NCBI RefSeq assembly: GCF_000701405.1
Contig: NZ_JNIV01000001.1
Location: 1-64,000, forward strand
Length of the DNA: 64,000 bases
Reading direction: 5' to 3'
Source of the DNA: Deinococcus marmoris DSM 12784
GTDB taxonomy: Bacteria > Deinococcota > Deinococci > Deinococcales > Deinococcaceae
Below, one piece after another: positions 52,851 to 63,657 of this stretch. Numbering within the stretch: the stretch's first letter is position 1; each line of letters opens with the position of its first letter. Below the pieces are notes generated by a model, which made no database searches, was not told where the DNA came from, and was given only the letters and a program-made list of their open reading frames with translations. The position numbers and the translations under genes were made by a program.

Positions 52851-54685
52851 ACGTCCCCCAGCAGAACAGCCTCGCCCACGGGCAGGGAGGTGAGGGTGGT
52901 GGGCGGTCTGTCGGTCTGCTCGGAATGGAGAACGACGCGGGTGGGCAGGGGGTGGGGCAATCTCAGGCTGCCCAGCGTCACCTCTGTCTTGCTCACGTTC
53001 CACAGCAGCAGGCGTTCACCTGCCGGGTTGCACTGGCGCACCCACAGCACCTCGCCCTCGCTGCCCGCACTCAGATACTGGCGTGAGCGATTTTGCAGGA
53101 CCGGGTCTTCACTCCGCAGCTTGAGCAGGGTTTTGTAGAGGCCCAGCGTCCGGGCGTGTTCGCCCGCAGTCTTCTCGGTCCAGTCCAGCTTGGCGCTCTC
53201 GAAGGTCCTGCGGGCCTGTGGGTCCGGTACTTCCAGATGCTCGAAGTCGCTGAAATACGCGAATTCCTTCTTGCGCCCCTCCGTGACCAGGTGGCCCAGT
53301 TCCCCGACGTGATCGCTGAAGAACGGAAACGGCGTCCCGGCGGCCCATTCCTGCCCCTGGAACAGCAGTGGCGTCATCGGTAGCGTCAGCAGCAGCGTGG
53401 ACGCCCCCCGGAACTGCTGAATGCTGACCTTCGCATGCTGCTGAAGCCGGTCCCCGAGGGCGCGGTTGCCGATCTGGTCATGGTTCTGGATGCAATACAC
53501 GAAGCTGGGCGCTTCCAGGGCGTCGGCGGGTCTGCCGCGCGCGTGTTCCTCGCCGGTCACGGACCAGAACTGGCCCTCGTATTTCCAGCCCCGGTTGACC
53601 ACCTGCGCCAGTTCGGCGGCGCTGCCCTGAAAGCCGCCGTAATAGCCCTCCTGTTCGCCGGTCAGGGTCACGCGCACTTCATGGTGGAAGTCGTCCACCC
53701 AGATGCCGTCCAGACCATGTTCGGTGACCACTTCCGGGATGTTGCGGTGGTCCTCGGCCAGCAGCAGATGGGTGCCCCCCAGTTCATGAACCTCCGACGC
53801 CAGCTCCTGCAAGATATGCAGCGGGCTGTCGTCCTGCATGGCGGCGGTGGCGTCCAGGCGCAGGCCATCGAAGCGGTACTCGTCGAGCCACATCAGCGCG
53901 TTGCCAGTCACGTAGCGGCGCATGTGGACCTCGGCGTAATCCAGGCCCATGCCCCAGGCGCTGGAAAAGCGCTCGGTAAAGTGGCTGGGGCTGTAGCTGG
54001 GCAGATAATTGCCCGCCGGACCAAAATGGTTGTACACCACGTCCAGCAACACGCCCAGACCCAGCCCGTGCGCGGCGTCGATGAAGGCCATCAGCTCCTC
54101 GGGCCGTCCGTAGGGCGCGTGCGGCGCGTACATTGCCACGCCGTCGTAGCCCCAGCCGCGCTCGCCGTCGTAAGCGGCCAGCGGCATCATCTGAATGGCC
54201 GTGATGCCCAGCTCCTTCAGGTACGGCAACTTTTCCTGCGCGGCCCTGTATGTTCCTTCGGGTGTAAAGGTGCCGACGTGCAGCTCATAGAACACGCACT
54301 TGTCCAGCGCAATACCGTTCCAGTCGGTGTTCTGCCACTGATAGGTGTCGGGATGGTCCACCTCGGCCTCGCCGTGTACGCCGTCTGGCAGGAAGCGGGC
54401 GTAGGGATCGGGCACTTCCGTGCCGTCCAGCACGAACAGGTAGCGTGTGCCCGCGCCGACGGGCAAAACCGCCTCGAAAAAGCAGTCGCCCAGAGGGGTC
54501 ATGGGGTGCAGCGTGCCGTCCACTTTGACCTGAACAGCCGTGGCCGTCGTCGTCCAGACCCGGAAACGCGTCTGTTCTCCGCCGGGCAACAGGTGCGCGC
54601 CCAGCCGGGTTTCGGGGGCGTCATGGGGCAGGGCAGTGATAGGGGCCGGGGCGTTCCCGGTCAGGTCTCGTGAGGGGGTGGTCAT
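52847..54685 (-). CDS. treZ: Malto-oligosyltrehalose trehalohydrolase
   Basis: 612 aa (GH13). It releases trehalose from maltooligosyltrehalose. The N-terminal E-set/CBM48-like domain ([28 protein letters not shown]) is followed by the catalytic barrel: [26 protein letters not shown] (nucleophile Asp), [13 protein letters not shown] (Glu), [24 protein letters not shown] six bases before ATG 54685. It overlaps treY by four bases and lies 149 bases downstream of glgX, separated by a terminator-like hairpin. Confidence 0.96.
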   Translation of the reverse strand: MTTPSRDLTGNAPAPITALPHDAPETRLGAHLLPGGEQTRFRVWTTTATAVQVKVDGTLHPMTPLGDCFFEAVLPVGAGTRYLFVLDGTEVPDPYARFLPDGVHGEAEVDHPDTYQWQNTDWNGIALDKCVFYELHVGTFTPEGTYRAAQEKLPYLKELGITAIQMMPLAAYDGERGWGYDGVAMYAPHAPYGRPEELMAFIDAAHGLGLGVLLDVVYNHFGPAGNYLPSYSPSHFTERFSSAWGMGLDYAEVHMRRYVTGNALMWLDEYRFDGLRLDATAAMQDDSPLHILQELASEVHELGGTHLLLAEDHRNIPEVVTEHGLDGIWVDDFHHEVRVTLTGEQEGYYGGFQGSAAELAQVVNRGWKYEGQFWSVTGEEHARGRPADALEAPSFVYCIQNHDQIGNRALGDRLQQHAKVSIQQFRGASTLLLTLPMTPLLFQGQEWAAGTPFPFFSDHVGELGHLVTEGRKKEFAYFSDFEHLEVPDPQARRTFESAKLDWTEKTAGEHARTLGLYKTLLKLRSEDPVLQNRSRQYLSAGSEGEVLWVRQCNPAGERLLLWNVSKTEVTLGSLRLPHPLPTRVVLHSEQTDRPPTTLTSLPVGEAVLLGDV

Positions 54686-54770
54686 AACTTGCTCCTTCCA
54701 GGCTGCCTTGAATTCGGGCAGCTAACATTTCAGGTTAAAGGCTGAGGTGCGTCCTGCCATGAGAAAAGTG

Positions 54771-54812
54771 CGAAGGGACACCCACGCATTTTCCGCGCCG
54801 GGCGTCCCTTCG
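54771..54812 (-). terminator. Hairpin between glgX and treZ
   Basis: On the minus strand CGAAGGGACGCCC pairs with GGGTGTCCCTTCG (13 bp, one wobble), followed by CACTTTTC. It probably ends most glgX transcripts. Confidence 0.65.
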
Positions 54813-54834
54813 AGTGGTTGAAATAGATGTGAAG

Positions 54835-56970
<2,136 letters not shown>

Positions 56971-57187
56971 ATCGCGTGAAACTCCTTGAAAGGGTCTGAA
57001 TCCTGTGAACGTCACTTCTTTTCCAGTGGTCACGAGGTCAGGCCCGCAAATAGCAAGAGAATAGGGGAGAGGACAGTTTGTTGCATCTGCCCTCTACCCC
57101 CTTGTGGAAACGCTACCAGAACTGAAGCCCCGCATCTGTAGGCCGATTTGCAGGTCCCCTTAATCATTCTTGAGAGAGCCGGGGCGG
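56971..57187. other. Leader/promoter region of glgX
   Basis: About 215 noncoding bases. A TATTCT box on the minus strand (forward 57058-57063) could be the -10, giving a leader of about 85 bases. No operator-like palindrome was recognised. Confidence 0.35.
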
Positions 57188-57317
57188 TCTAGAGCAGTTC
57201 TCCGAATTACGTCACCGGAAAAAGAGACTTCCGGCGACTCCATTCTCCGCCCTGTCCGGCAAAATCTACTCGCTTCGCTCGTCATAAAGACAGTCTCTTT
57301 ATGCCTGATGCTCTAGA
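57188..57317. mobile_element. MITE-like element, 130 bp
   Basis: Perfect terminal inverted repeats TCTAGAGCA (57188-57196) and TGCTCTAGA (57309-57317). Internally AAAGAGACT and AGTCTCTTT form a second inverted pair. The element has no ORF and overlaps the last codons and the stop of the adjacent gene. Size and structure fit a miniature inverted-repeat element; no other copy is in the window. Confidence 0.5.
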
Positions 57318-58110
57318 ACTCCAGCCGTCCGCGCGGGCCGCTCAGCCGGGCCAGCTTTTCGGGGGTCCACAGTTCGTAGTCGTACATCGGGTACTGCCGC
57401 TTGAACCGGCCCACCTTGTCCCAGACCTCGCGCGACTCGAAGGGGATCACCATGATCAGGCGGATCACGCTGTCCTCGTAGTCGTAGACATAGAAGTCGA
57501 AGTGGAAAGCCGACTCGTTGCCGCTGTCGCTGAACAGCGGGAAGGGAAAGGGGCGGTAGCGCCACGCCTTTTTCTTCTCGGTCAGCACGGCAGCGGCCAC
57601 CCGTTTGAGGTTGCTCTCGGGAAAGGTCAGCTTCTCGCCGTCGCGGTCCTTGAAGACCGTGTCGGGCGGCGGCGCGTCCAGTTGCACCCGCTTCAGCTCC
57701 GGCATGGGCTTGCGGCCCAGCTTGGGGGGCGGTTTGCGTCCGGGGGCAGGCTTGAAGGTCCGTCCCGCCGCGCCTTCCTTGCGTTCGCCTCTGCTGTCTG
57801 CGCTGCGTTCGCCTGCCGCCCGCTCCCCCGGCCCGCGCCGCGCCGGATTGGTGGCACTTTTTGCCCCGCTTGCCCCGCCGGGCCGCCGTTCCGTCTGGGT
57901 TGCCCGGCTGCCTGATGGTTTTGCAGGTCCTGTTCTGGCTCCCGTCCTGGTTCCTGGCCTGCCGCTTCCTGCGGTCTCTACCTCACTGCCGCGTGAGGTG
58001 GTGCGTTCGCGTGGCGCAGGTTTGACCGTGTCGCGCGTCGCTCCGCCGCGTCCCTGCGCCGTGTTGCGCTTTGGGGCGCGTCCCCGTGATCCTTTCTTTG
58101 GCCCCGTCAT
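57313..58110 (-). CDS. Basic protein with disordered N-terminus, 265 aa, unknown function
   Basis: Residues 1-~135 are Arg/Gly/Pro/Lys-rich low complexity (probably disordered, nucleic-acid-binding type). The C-terminal ~125 residues form a globular domain with [20 protein letters not shown] and [22 protein letters not shown]. The spacing of E, DF, a hydrophobic strand and a YP-strand faintly recalls PD-(D/E)XK nucleases such as TnsA, but the lysine of the motif is missing. ATG 58110 is leaderless. The stop codon lies inside the inverted-repeat end of the MITE-like element. Confidence 0.7.
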   Translation of the reverse strand: MTGPKKGSRGRAPKRNTAQGRGGATRDTVKPAPRERTTSRGSEVETAGSGRPGTRTGARTGPAKPSGSRATQTERRPGGASGAKSATNPARRGPGERAAGERSADSRGERKEGAAGRTFKPAPGRKPPPKLGRKPMPELKRVQLDAPPPDTVFKDRDGEKLTFPESNLKRVAAAVLTEKKKAWRYRPFPFPLFSDSGNESAFHFDFYVYDYEDSVIRLIMVIPFESREVWDKVGRFKRQYPMYDYELWTPEKLARLSGPRGRLEF

Positions 58111-58116
58111 GTGGTC

Positions 58117-58122
58117 AGTCTA
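58117..58122 (-). promoter_or_regulatory. -10 box of the basic protein gene
   Basis: TAGACT on the minus strand, 6 bases before ATG 58110. Confidence 0.6.
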
Positions 58123-58204
58123 GCGGCTGAAGGAAGAGGCCACTGGAAGACGGTGGACCGACAGGCCCGCGCGCCCTGACTTTTTATCGCCGCCCACGCC
58201 CGTT

Positions 58205-58945
58205 TCACCCCACTCCGAGGAATTCCACCTGCACGCCCGAAGCCTCCGCCGCCTGCCGGGCGCTGAGCAGGGTGGCCTGGGCGGCGGGGCGCAGCGCGCG
58301 TTCGGGGCGCTGCCACAACGCCTGGGCCACCTTGCTGGCGCGGCGAACCAGCAGCGATTCACCGGGCTGGGCCATTTCCACCGCCGCCAGCAGGGCCTGG
58401 GCGCTGGGCGGCACCTCCGACATGGGGTCCAGCGTGACGTGCGCCGTGACGCGCTCGCCGCTGCGACGCAGGCTGACGCGGGCCTCGGTCAGGGCCGGGC
58501 GCTGCTCTATAAGCACGTCGGCCTGGGCGGAGTTCAGTCCCGGTGTGCCATTGCCGCGCCGCGCATCGTTCGCCAGATTGTGAGCCGAGAGCATGTGCCG
58601 CCGCGTGCGCGGCAGATAGCCCACCCGCAGGACCACGCCGCGCGTTTCGGCCTCGTCCATCACCTCGCGCGCCCGTTCGCCCAGATGCTGGCCCCCGCGC
58701 CCGCGTGAGACGGCGGCGATCACGGCCTGATTGTCGGTAAACACACTCAGGGGTTCGCCTGCTGGGGCCAGCCGCACCGCCTCCAGCACAGCGCGCAACT
58801 CTGCGGCGTTGTTGTCGGGGGCCTCCAGTTGACCCTGAAAACGCTGCGGCAGGCTACCCGGTGTCCGCAGCACCAGCCCCCAGCCGCCCACGCCGGAGCC
58901 GTCCGGGAGTTCATGCCAACTGGCATCCACGTAAGCGTGATTCAC
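58205..58945 (-). CDS. RNase HI-family protein with a degenerate second RNase H-like half
   Basis: 246 aa. The N-terminal domain (1-130) has the DEDD set: Asp7 in YVDASW, Glu49 in NNAAELRAV, Asp71 in VFTDNQAVIAA and Asp127 in HNLANDARR, so it should cut RNA in RNA/DNA hybrids. Residues 179-246 echo residues 45-112 (AVRLAPAGEPLSVF versus AVEMAQPGESLLVR; AETRGV versus AEASGV) but lack the acidic residues. GTG 58945 has AGGAGG six bases upstream. A TAGACT box at 59009-59014 may be its -10. Confidence 0.85.
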   Translation of the reverse strand: MNHAYVDASWHELPDGSGVGGWGLVLRTPGSLPQRFQGQLEAPDNNAAELRAVLEAVRLAPAGEPLSVFTDNQAVIAAVSRGRGGQHLGERAREVMDEAETRGVVLRVGYLPRTRRHMLSAHNLANDARRGNGTPGLNSAQADVLIEQRPALTEARVSLRRSGERVTAHVTLDPMSEVPPSAQALLAAVEMAQPGESLLVRRASKVAQALWQRPERALRPAAQATLLSARQAAEASGVQVEFLGVG

Positions 58946-59082
58946 GGCCCGCCTCCTCTTGGGTGTCTCGCGGCGCTCCGTCCTTCCGTCTGTTTCACTG
59001 TGGGTAGGAGTCTAGCAACTGGGTGGAGCGGGTTCTGTGTGTTTTGGGGAGAGGATTGAGGAAGCTCAGATTGCCGCCGGGG

Positions 59083-59550
59083 TCAAGGGACGGTCAGCAC
59101 CACTTCAGGAGCCTCTACCTTCACAGTTTGAAACGCCTGCGACGGCCCCCCGTCCATACCCAGCGCGAATTTCGGCTCGGCCCAGGCGTTGATGGTGTAG
59201 GTCCCGGCGGGCAGGCGAACATTCGCCAGACTTCCACTCCGCGTCTGACCCACTTGCCACAGTTCTGGCGGTGTGTAAATGGCTGGGCAGATGTCCGGGA
59301 CGGCAGACAGTCGGCCATAATTCTTAAGCAGTCTGTTGGGCAACTTCTCGCTGATCCTGACCAGCACATCGCGGGGGCAGGCGTTCGACTTGATCCACAG
59401 ATCCGAAGGCCCCAGATTGGTCACGACGACGGCCACCCGTTCTCCCTGAAGCTCGGTGACGGCTGAAAACTGTTGCGGCGCTGGCCTCGTGGCAGGCGCG
59501 CAAGCAGCCAAACTGCCCAGTAGGGCGCAGGCCAGCAGCCACCGCCTCAT
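59083..59550 (-). CDS. Predicted lipoprotein, 155 aa
   Basis: A signal peptide MRRWLLACALLGSLAAC with a lipobox (LAAC, Cys17) is followed by a Pro/Ala linker and a beta-rich domain (ERVAVVVTNLGPSDLWIKSNACP ... RLPAGTYTINAWAEPKF). Two cysteines (in SNACPRD and DICPAIY) may pair. No family recognised. Its ATG directly follows the stop of the esterase gene (TAGATG), so translation is probably coupled. Confidence 0.75.
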   Translation of the reverse strand: MRRWLLACALLGSLAACAPATRPAPQQFSAVTELQGERVAVVVTNLGPSDLWIKSNACPRDVLVRISEKLPNRLLKNYGRLSAVPDICPAIYTPPELWQVGQTRSGSLANVRLPAGTYTINAWAEPKFALGMDGGPSQAFQTVKVEAPEVVLTVP

Positions 59551-60375
59551 CTATTCGCCGCCCAGCAAAAACCTTAAAGCCCCCGGCAACCGCACCTTCC
59601 ACGCGGTCTCTCTGTGGATTCCTTCCGGGTCCGCCTGGAAGCGCAGGCGTTCGCCCAGGCCCTTTTCCAGCAGCAGGTCACGCATGGCGTGGGCGTCGTC
59701 CCAGTACGCCTGCTGCTGCTCCGGGTGATCGGTGCCTTCCTTACCGCCGATGTCCATCCAGACCCTGCCCGCAATGGGCGGACTGTTCCGCACGCGCCCA
59801 AACGCCTCGCCCGCGCAGGCCCAGAAAGCAGGACTCATCACGCCCGCGCCGCTGAAGACCTCCGGGCGCGTCAGCAGGGCGTGCAGGCTGATCAATCCGC
59901 CCATGCTGGAGCCGATCAGCGATGTGTGCGCGGCGTCCGGCAGGGTTCGCAGGTTGTCGTCGGCCAGCGGCTTGACCGTATCGATCAGAAAGCTGAGGTA
60001 ATCGTCCCCGCCCCCGCCGCCTTCCACTTCCGGCGGAAAGCTGGGATGACGCACCGGGCTGTACTCGTGGTAGCGCCGCTCGTCGCCGTTGGGAATGCCG
60101 ATGGCGATGGCTTCCAGCCCATCCGCCGCCAGATCGGTCAATGTCTCGTCGGCTCCCCACTCGCTGATGTTGTAACTGGTGGCCGCATCGAACACGTTCT
60201 GGCCGTCGTGGAAATAGACCACCGGATAGCGTTTATCGGGCTGCGAGTCATAGGAGGGTGGCAGCCACGCCAGCACGGTGCGGGCCGCGTGTTTGTCGTC
60301 GCCCACACCCTCCCACTGGAGCAGCGTTCCGGTCACGGTGCTGTCCGGCTTCGCGGCGTAGGGTTGCCAGCTCAC
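59551..60375 (-). CDS. Alpha/beta-hydrolase esterase (enterochelin esterase/esterase D-like)
   Basis: 274 aa. RYPVVYFHDGQNVFDAATSYN near the start, nucleophile Ser in LIGSSMGGLISLHAL (GxSxG), and a C-terminal EGIHRETAWKVRLPGALRFL with the catalytic His are the esterase-D fold blocks. No signal peptide, so it acts in the cytoplasm. Substrate unknown; siderophore esters, S-formylglutathione-like thioesters or sugar esters are possible. GTG 60375 overlaps the aroQ stop by four bases (GTGA), so it belongs to the aroQ transcript. Confidence 0.85.
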   Translation of the reverse strand: MSWQPYAAKPDSTVTGTLLQWEGVGDDKHAARTVLAWLPPSYDSQPDKRYPVVYFHDGQNVFDAATSYNISEWGADETLTDLAADGLEAIAIGIPNGDERRYHEYSPVRHPSFPPEVEGGGGGDDYLSFLIDTVKPLADDNLRTLPDAAHTSLIGSSMGGLISLHALLTRPEVFSGAGVMSPAFWACAGEAFGRVRNSPPIAGRVWMDIGGKEGTDHPEQQQAYWDDAHAMRDLLLEKGLGERLRFQADPEGIHRETAWKVRLPGALRFLLGGE

Positions 60376-60803
60376 GCTTCCGCCTCGATCAGGTATTCCA
60401 TCCCCAGACGGTAGCCCAGAAAGCCCAGACCGCTGATCTTGCCCTTACACACCGCCGCCGTCACCGACCTGTGCCGGAACTCCTCGCGGGCGTCCACGTT
60501 GCTGATATGCACCTCTACCACGGGGAGCGGCTGGCCCGAAATAGCGTCGCGCAGGGCGTAGCTGTAGTGCGTCAGCGCCCCTGGATTGATCACGATGCCA
60601 GAAAAACCCTGCTCCTGCGCTTCCTGAATCCATTCCAGGAGCTGGCCCTCGTAGTTGCTCTGGCGGCAGGTGACGGCCTCGCCCAGTTCCGCGCCCCACG
60701 CCTCGCACTGGCGCTCCAGGTCTTCGAGGGTCTGCGAGCCGTACACGCCCGGTTCGCGCAGGCCCAGGCGGTTGAGGTTGGGGCCGTTGAGGATCAGCAG
60801 CAT
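60372..60803 (-). CDS. aroQ: 3-dehydroquinate dehydratase, type II
   Basis: 143 aa, dodecameric type. It dehydrates 3-dehydroquinate to 3-dehydroshikimate. LNGPNLNRLGLREPGVYG contains the essential Tyr21. RQSNYEGQLLEWIQ, VINPGALTHYSYALRDA and VEVHISNVDAREEFRHRS carry the substrate-binding Asn, His and Arg residues. Third aro gene of this region after aroK and aroB. It has its own leaderless promoter at ATG 60803 and drives the esterase and lipoprotein genes. Confidence 0.97.
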   Translation of the reverse strand: MLLILNGPNLNRLGLREPGVYGSQTLEDLERQCEAWGAELGEAVTCRQSNYEGQLLEWIQEAQEQGFSGIVINPGALTHYSYALRDAISGQPLPVVEVHISNVDAREEFRHRSVTAAVCKGKISGLGFLGYRLGMEYLIEAEA

Positions 60804-60809
60804 GGGGGC

Positions 60810-60815
60810 AGGGTA
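60810..60815 (-). promoter_or_regulatory. -10 box of aroQ
   Basis: TACCCT on the minus strand, 6 bases before ATG 60803. Confidence 0.6.
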
Positions 60816-60836
60816 GCAGGGCGAACGGTCAGGGGG

Positions 60837-61724
60837 TCAGGCGCGGCGCAGCAGCGGTTTGGTCAGGCAGGTGGGACCGCCCTCGGCCTTCAGCGACAGT
60901 TCCTCGCCCACGTAGGTGTGAACGGTAAAGCCTGCCTCTTCCAGCCGCTGTTGAGTGACCGGATTGCCCGCCAGCATCAGGCAGGTGGTGGGCGACAACG
61001 CCAGCACGTTGGACGCCTGGGTGGGGAATTCGGCGTCGGGAATCTCGATCAGGCGCATGTCCCGGCGCTGCAATTCCTGCCACAGCGGCACGGGCATCAG
61101 GCGCGGGTAGACCACGGCGGCGTCGGGGGCCAGCGGACTGATCACCGACATCAGGTGCAGGCACGCCTCGGCCCCGTCGTAGACCGGCATGTCGTAGGCC
61201 AGCACCGTCACGCCGCGCGGCTCCAGCAGGGCGCGCAGGGCCGCCACCCCCGCCTCGTTGGTGCGGAAGGTCCGGCCCACTGCCAGCGTGCGGTCATCCA
61301 GCCAGAACATGTCGCCGCCCTCGGCCCGCTGCTCCCCCGTCAGCCGTCCGATGACGGGAATGCCCAGCGCCTCGAACTGCTGGCCCAGCGCGGCCTCCTC
61401 ACCCTCGCGCAGCGCCTTGCCCAGTTGCAGCAGAATCGCGCCGTCGTTGGTGATCAGCGCCGGATCGTACACGAACACCGAGTCGGCCCGCATGGGCTGG
61501 TCCACCTCATGGTAAACCACCTCGGCTCCGGCCCCCCGCAAGATGGCCGTGAAGGCGTCGTGTTCGGCCTGCGCGGCGGCCAGATCGGGGCGGGCGGTGT
61601 AGTGCCAGGCCACCGGATCATCGACGGCAAACGCGCTGTCGGGCCGCTTGACCAGCACCCGCCGAAGCGGCGCGGTCATGCTCTGGTGAAAGGTGGGGGT
61701 GGGCGTCGTTTCCGGTGTGGTCAT
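60837..61724 (-). CDS. Dimethylargininase / arginine deiminase-like amidinotransferase-fold enzyme
   Basis: 295 aa pentein-fold hydrolase. RVLVKRPDSAFAVDDP and QRAEGGDMFWLDDRTLAVGRTFRTNEAG (substrate-binding Asp region), LHLMSVISPLA (catalytic His) and the C-terminal GGPTCLTKP with nucleophile Cys286 define the guanidino-hydrolase family. The length fits N(G),N(G)-dimethylarginine dimethylaminohydrolase better than the ~400-residue arginine deiminases. GGAG five bases before ATG 61724. Directly downstream of a polar-amino-acid-type binding protein. Confidence 0.85.
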   Translation of the reverse strand: MTTPETTPTPTFHQSMTAPLRRVLVKRPDSAFAVDDPVAWHYTARPDLAAAQAEHDAFTAILRGAGAEVVYHEVDQPMRADSVFVYDPALITNDGAILLQLGKALREGEEAALGQQFEALGIPVIGRLTGEQRAEGGDMFWLDDRTLAVGRTFRTNEAGVAALRALLEPRGVTVLAYDMPVYDGAEACLHLMSVISPLAPDAAVVYPRLMPVPLWQELQRRDMRLIEIPDAEFPTQASNVLALSPTTCLMLAGNPVTQQRLEEAGFTVHTYVGEELSLKAEGGPTCLTKPLLRRA

Positions 61725-61747
61725 GGGGACTCCAGCAAAAGGTGGGG

Positions 61748-61772
61748 CGGAGAGGGCAATCGAACCTCTCCG
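61748..61772 (-). repeat. Intercistronic hairpin after the binding-protein gene
   Basis: CGGAGAGG and CCTCTCCG form an 8-bp stem around nine bases. There is no T-run. It may protect the upstream mRNA segment and raise binding-protein expression. Confidence 0.55.
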
Positions 61773-61796
61773 GGGCATGGGTTCAGAGAGTTGGCT

Positions 61797-62567
61797 TTAC
61801 TTGCAGCGAATATCGGTCTTGAAGTATTTCTGCGAAATTTTGTTGTACGTGCCGTCCTTCTGCATGGCGGCCAGAGCGGTGTCCACGGCAGTCTTGACCG
61901 CCGCGTTCCCCTTGCCGATGGCAAAGCCGATCTTTTCCTGAAACAGCATCGAGCCGATCTGGAGCTTGGCTGCCGGGTTCTTCTCCTGCGCGGTCAGGGC
62001 CACGAAACGGTCCGTGACAAAGGCGTCCGAGCGTTTGGCCAGCAGGTTTTGCAAGGCGGCGGGATCGCTGGGCAGCGTTCTAATCTCGCCCACCCCCGGC
62101 ACCTCGCGCAGCCGCTGGAAATAGGTGGTCCCCACCTGCACCACCACCGTCTTGCCCTTCAGGTCCGCCACCGTTTTTGGTCCACCGGGAGGGCTGAGGA
62201 TGACGCCGCCAGAGCAGTAGTCGGGCGTGCTGAAATCCACCGCCTTCAGGCGTTCGGGCGTGATGCCGTGCGATCCCACCACGATATCGAAGCGCTTTTG
62301 CCCCAGCCCGATCAGCAGATTGTCGAAGGGCTGGTATTTCCAGACTGGTTTCAGGTCCAGACGGCGGGCCACCTCGTTCATGACCTCCACCTCGAAGCCG
62401 CTCAGGGTCTCGCCTTTCAGAAAGATGAACGGCGGGTACGTGGGATCGGTGCCGATGGTCAGGCTGCCAGGGGTCAGGAGTGTGGAAATGGGCGCGGCAG
62501 AGGCGACACCTGTTCCGATCACGGCGCTGAGGGACAAACCTAGAACTGTGGACTTCCACTTGAACAT
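61797..62567 (-). CDS. Amino-acid ABC transporter substrate-binding protein
   Basis: 256 aa. The signal peptide MFKWKSTVLGLSLSAVIGTGVASAA is followed by a family-3 binding fold: LTIGTDPTYPPFIFLKGETLSGFEVEVMNEVARRL, FDNLLIGLGQKRFDIVVGSHGITPERLKAVDFS and VADLKGKTVVVQVGTTYFQ. It captures a polar amino acid, with arginine-type ligands suggested by the neighbouring dimethylargininase-like gene. No permease or ATPase gene is adjacent. AGGAGG five bases before ATG 62567. Confidence 0.93.
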   Translation of the reverse strand: MFKWKSTVLGLSLSAVIGTGVASAAPISTLLTPGSLTIGTDPTYPPFIFLKGETLSGFEVEVMNEVARRLDLKPVWKYQPFDNLLIGLGQKRFDIVVGSHGITPERLKAVDFSTPDYCSGGVILSPPGGPKTVADLKGKTVVVQVGTTYFQRLREVPGVGEIRTLPSDPAALQNLLAKRSDAFVTDRFVALTAQEKNPAAKLQIGSMLFQEKIGFAIGKGNAAVKTAVDTALAAMQKDGTYNKISQKYFKTDIRCK

Positions 62568-62599
62568 ACGGTCCTCCTGAAGGGGTTCAGTGTGACAGG

Positions 62600-63655
62600 T
62601 CAGTGCGCGGCGGGAAGGCGGCTCATCTGTACCTGCCATTCCGCAAACGCTCCCTGCAACACGGGTTCCGGCACCCGCGTCAGGTACGGCTGGGCCAGAT
62701 CACACAGCAGCACGAAGCGCACGCCCTGTGCATCGGCTTTCTTGTCGCGCGCCATGTAGGGCATGACATCCTCGAAGGTCAGCGGGGGCAGGGGCGCGGG
62801 CCGTTGCCATTGCAGAAAAGCCAGCGTGTGCGGTGTCAAATCTGCGCCGCCCATTGCTCTGCTCAGCAACGCGGCGTAATGCATGCCATAGCCCACCGCC
62901 TCGCCGTGCGTGACCGCGTGGTCCGTGACCGCCTCCAGCGCGTGCGCCAGCGTATGCCCGAAGTTCAGATAGGCCCGCTCGCCCTGCTCGGTCAGGTCAC
63001 GGGTCACGACTCCGGCCTTGACGGCAATCGCGTCGGCCAGCGTATCTTCCAACTTTGCGCCGCCGGGCCTGAATTCCGGCGAAAGCACCCGCTCCAGCAG
63101 ACTGGGATCGGAGATCAGCCCGTGCTTGTACGCCTCGGCAGCGCCCTCGCGGAACACAGCGTCGGGCAGGGTTGCCAGCGTATCGGTGTCGCACCACACG
63201 GCCTTCGGGGGCCAGAACGCGCCCACCAGATTCTTGCCCTCGGGCAGGTTGACGCCCGTCTTGCCGCCCACCGCCGCGTCCACCATGCCCAGCACCGTCG
63301 TGGGCAGCGTGTAGAAGGCCACGCCGCGCAGGTAACTGGCGGCGGCAAATCCCGCCAGATCGGTGGCCGCGCCGCCGCCCAGGCCCACCACCGCGCCGTC
63401 GCGGGGAATATTGGCGGCGGCAAGCTTGGACAGCACGCCGCTCAGCACTTCCAGCGTCTTGCAGTCGTCGCGGGCGGGGACTTCAATGGTCACCGTAGGG
63501 GAGAGGCTGGCCTGCACTGCCGCCACGAATTGCGCGGGCAGGTCAACCGGATGAATCAGCGCGATATGGCGTTGCGGAACTTTCAGAATGGAGAGTAGTC
63601 CCGCACCCACCTCCACCCCGTATGGCTGCGTCCCGCCAACCTCAATCCGCCGCAC
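62600..63655 (-). CDS. aroB: 3-dehydroquinate synthase
   Basis: 351 aa, NAD- and metal-dependent. It converts DAHP to 3-dehydroquinate. [25 protein letters not shown] (NAD site), [26 protein letters not shown], the EAYKHGLI metal Glu, [11 protein letters not shown] (metal His) and [11 protein letters not shown] (metal His) are intact. The C-terminus RLPAAH is short. GTG 63655 begins two bases after the aroK stop with GAGG at its edge; the longer frame to 63718 overlaps aroK and is not credible. Operon aroK-aroB. Confidence 0.96.
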   Translation of the reverse strand: MRRIEVGGTQPYGVEVGAGLLSILKVPQRHIALIHPVDLPAQFVAAVQASLSPTVTIEVPARDDCKTLEVLSGVLSKLAAANIPRDGAVVGLGGGAATDLAGFAAASYLRGVAFYTLPTTVLGMVDAAVGGKTGVNLPEGKNLVGAFWPPKAVWCDTDTLATLPDAVFREGAAEAYKHGLISDPSLLERVLSPEFRPGGAKLEDTLADAIAVKAGVVTRDLTEQGERAYLNFGHTLAHALEAVTDHAVTHGEAVGYGMHYAALLSRAMGGADLTPHTLAFLQWQRPAPLPPLTFEDVMPYMARDKKADAQGVRFVLLCDLAQPYLTRVPEPVLQGAFAEWQVQMSRLPAAH

Positions 63656-63657
63656 CC

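Noticed and set aside
60258..62543. Very long plus-strand frame of 761 codons
   Set aside because: Antisense to aroQ, the dimethylargininase-like gene and the binding protein, each with clear motifs; His/Gln/Arg-rich shadow translation.
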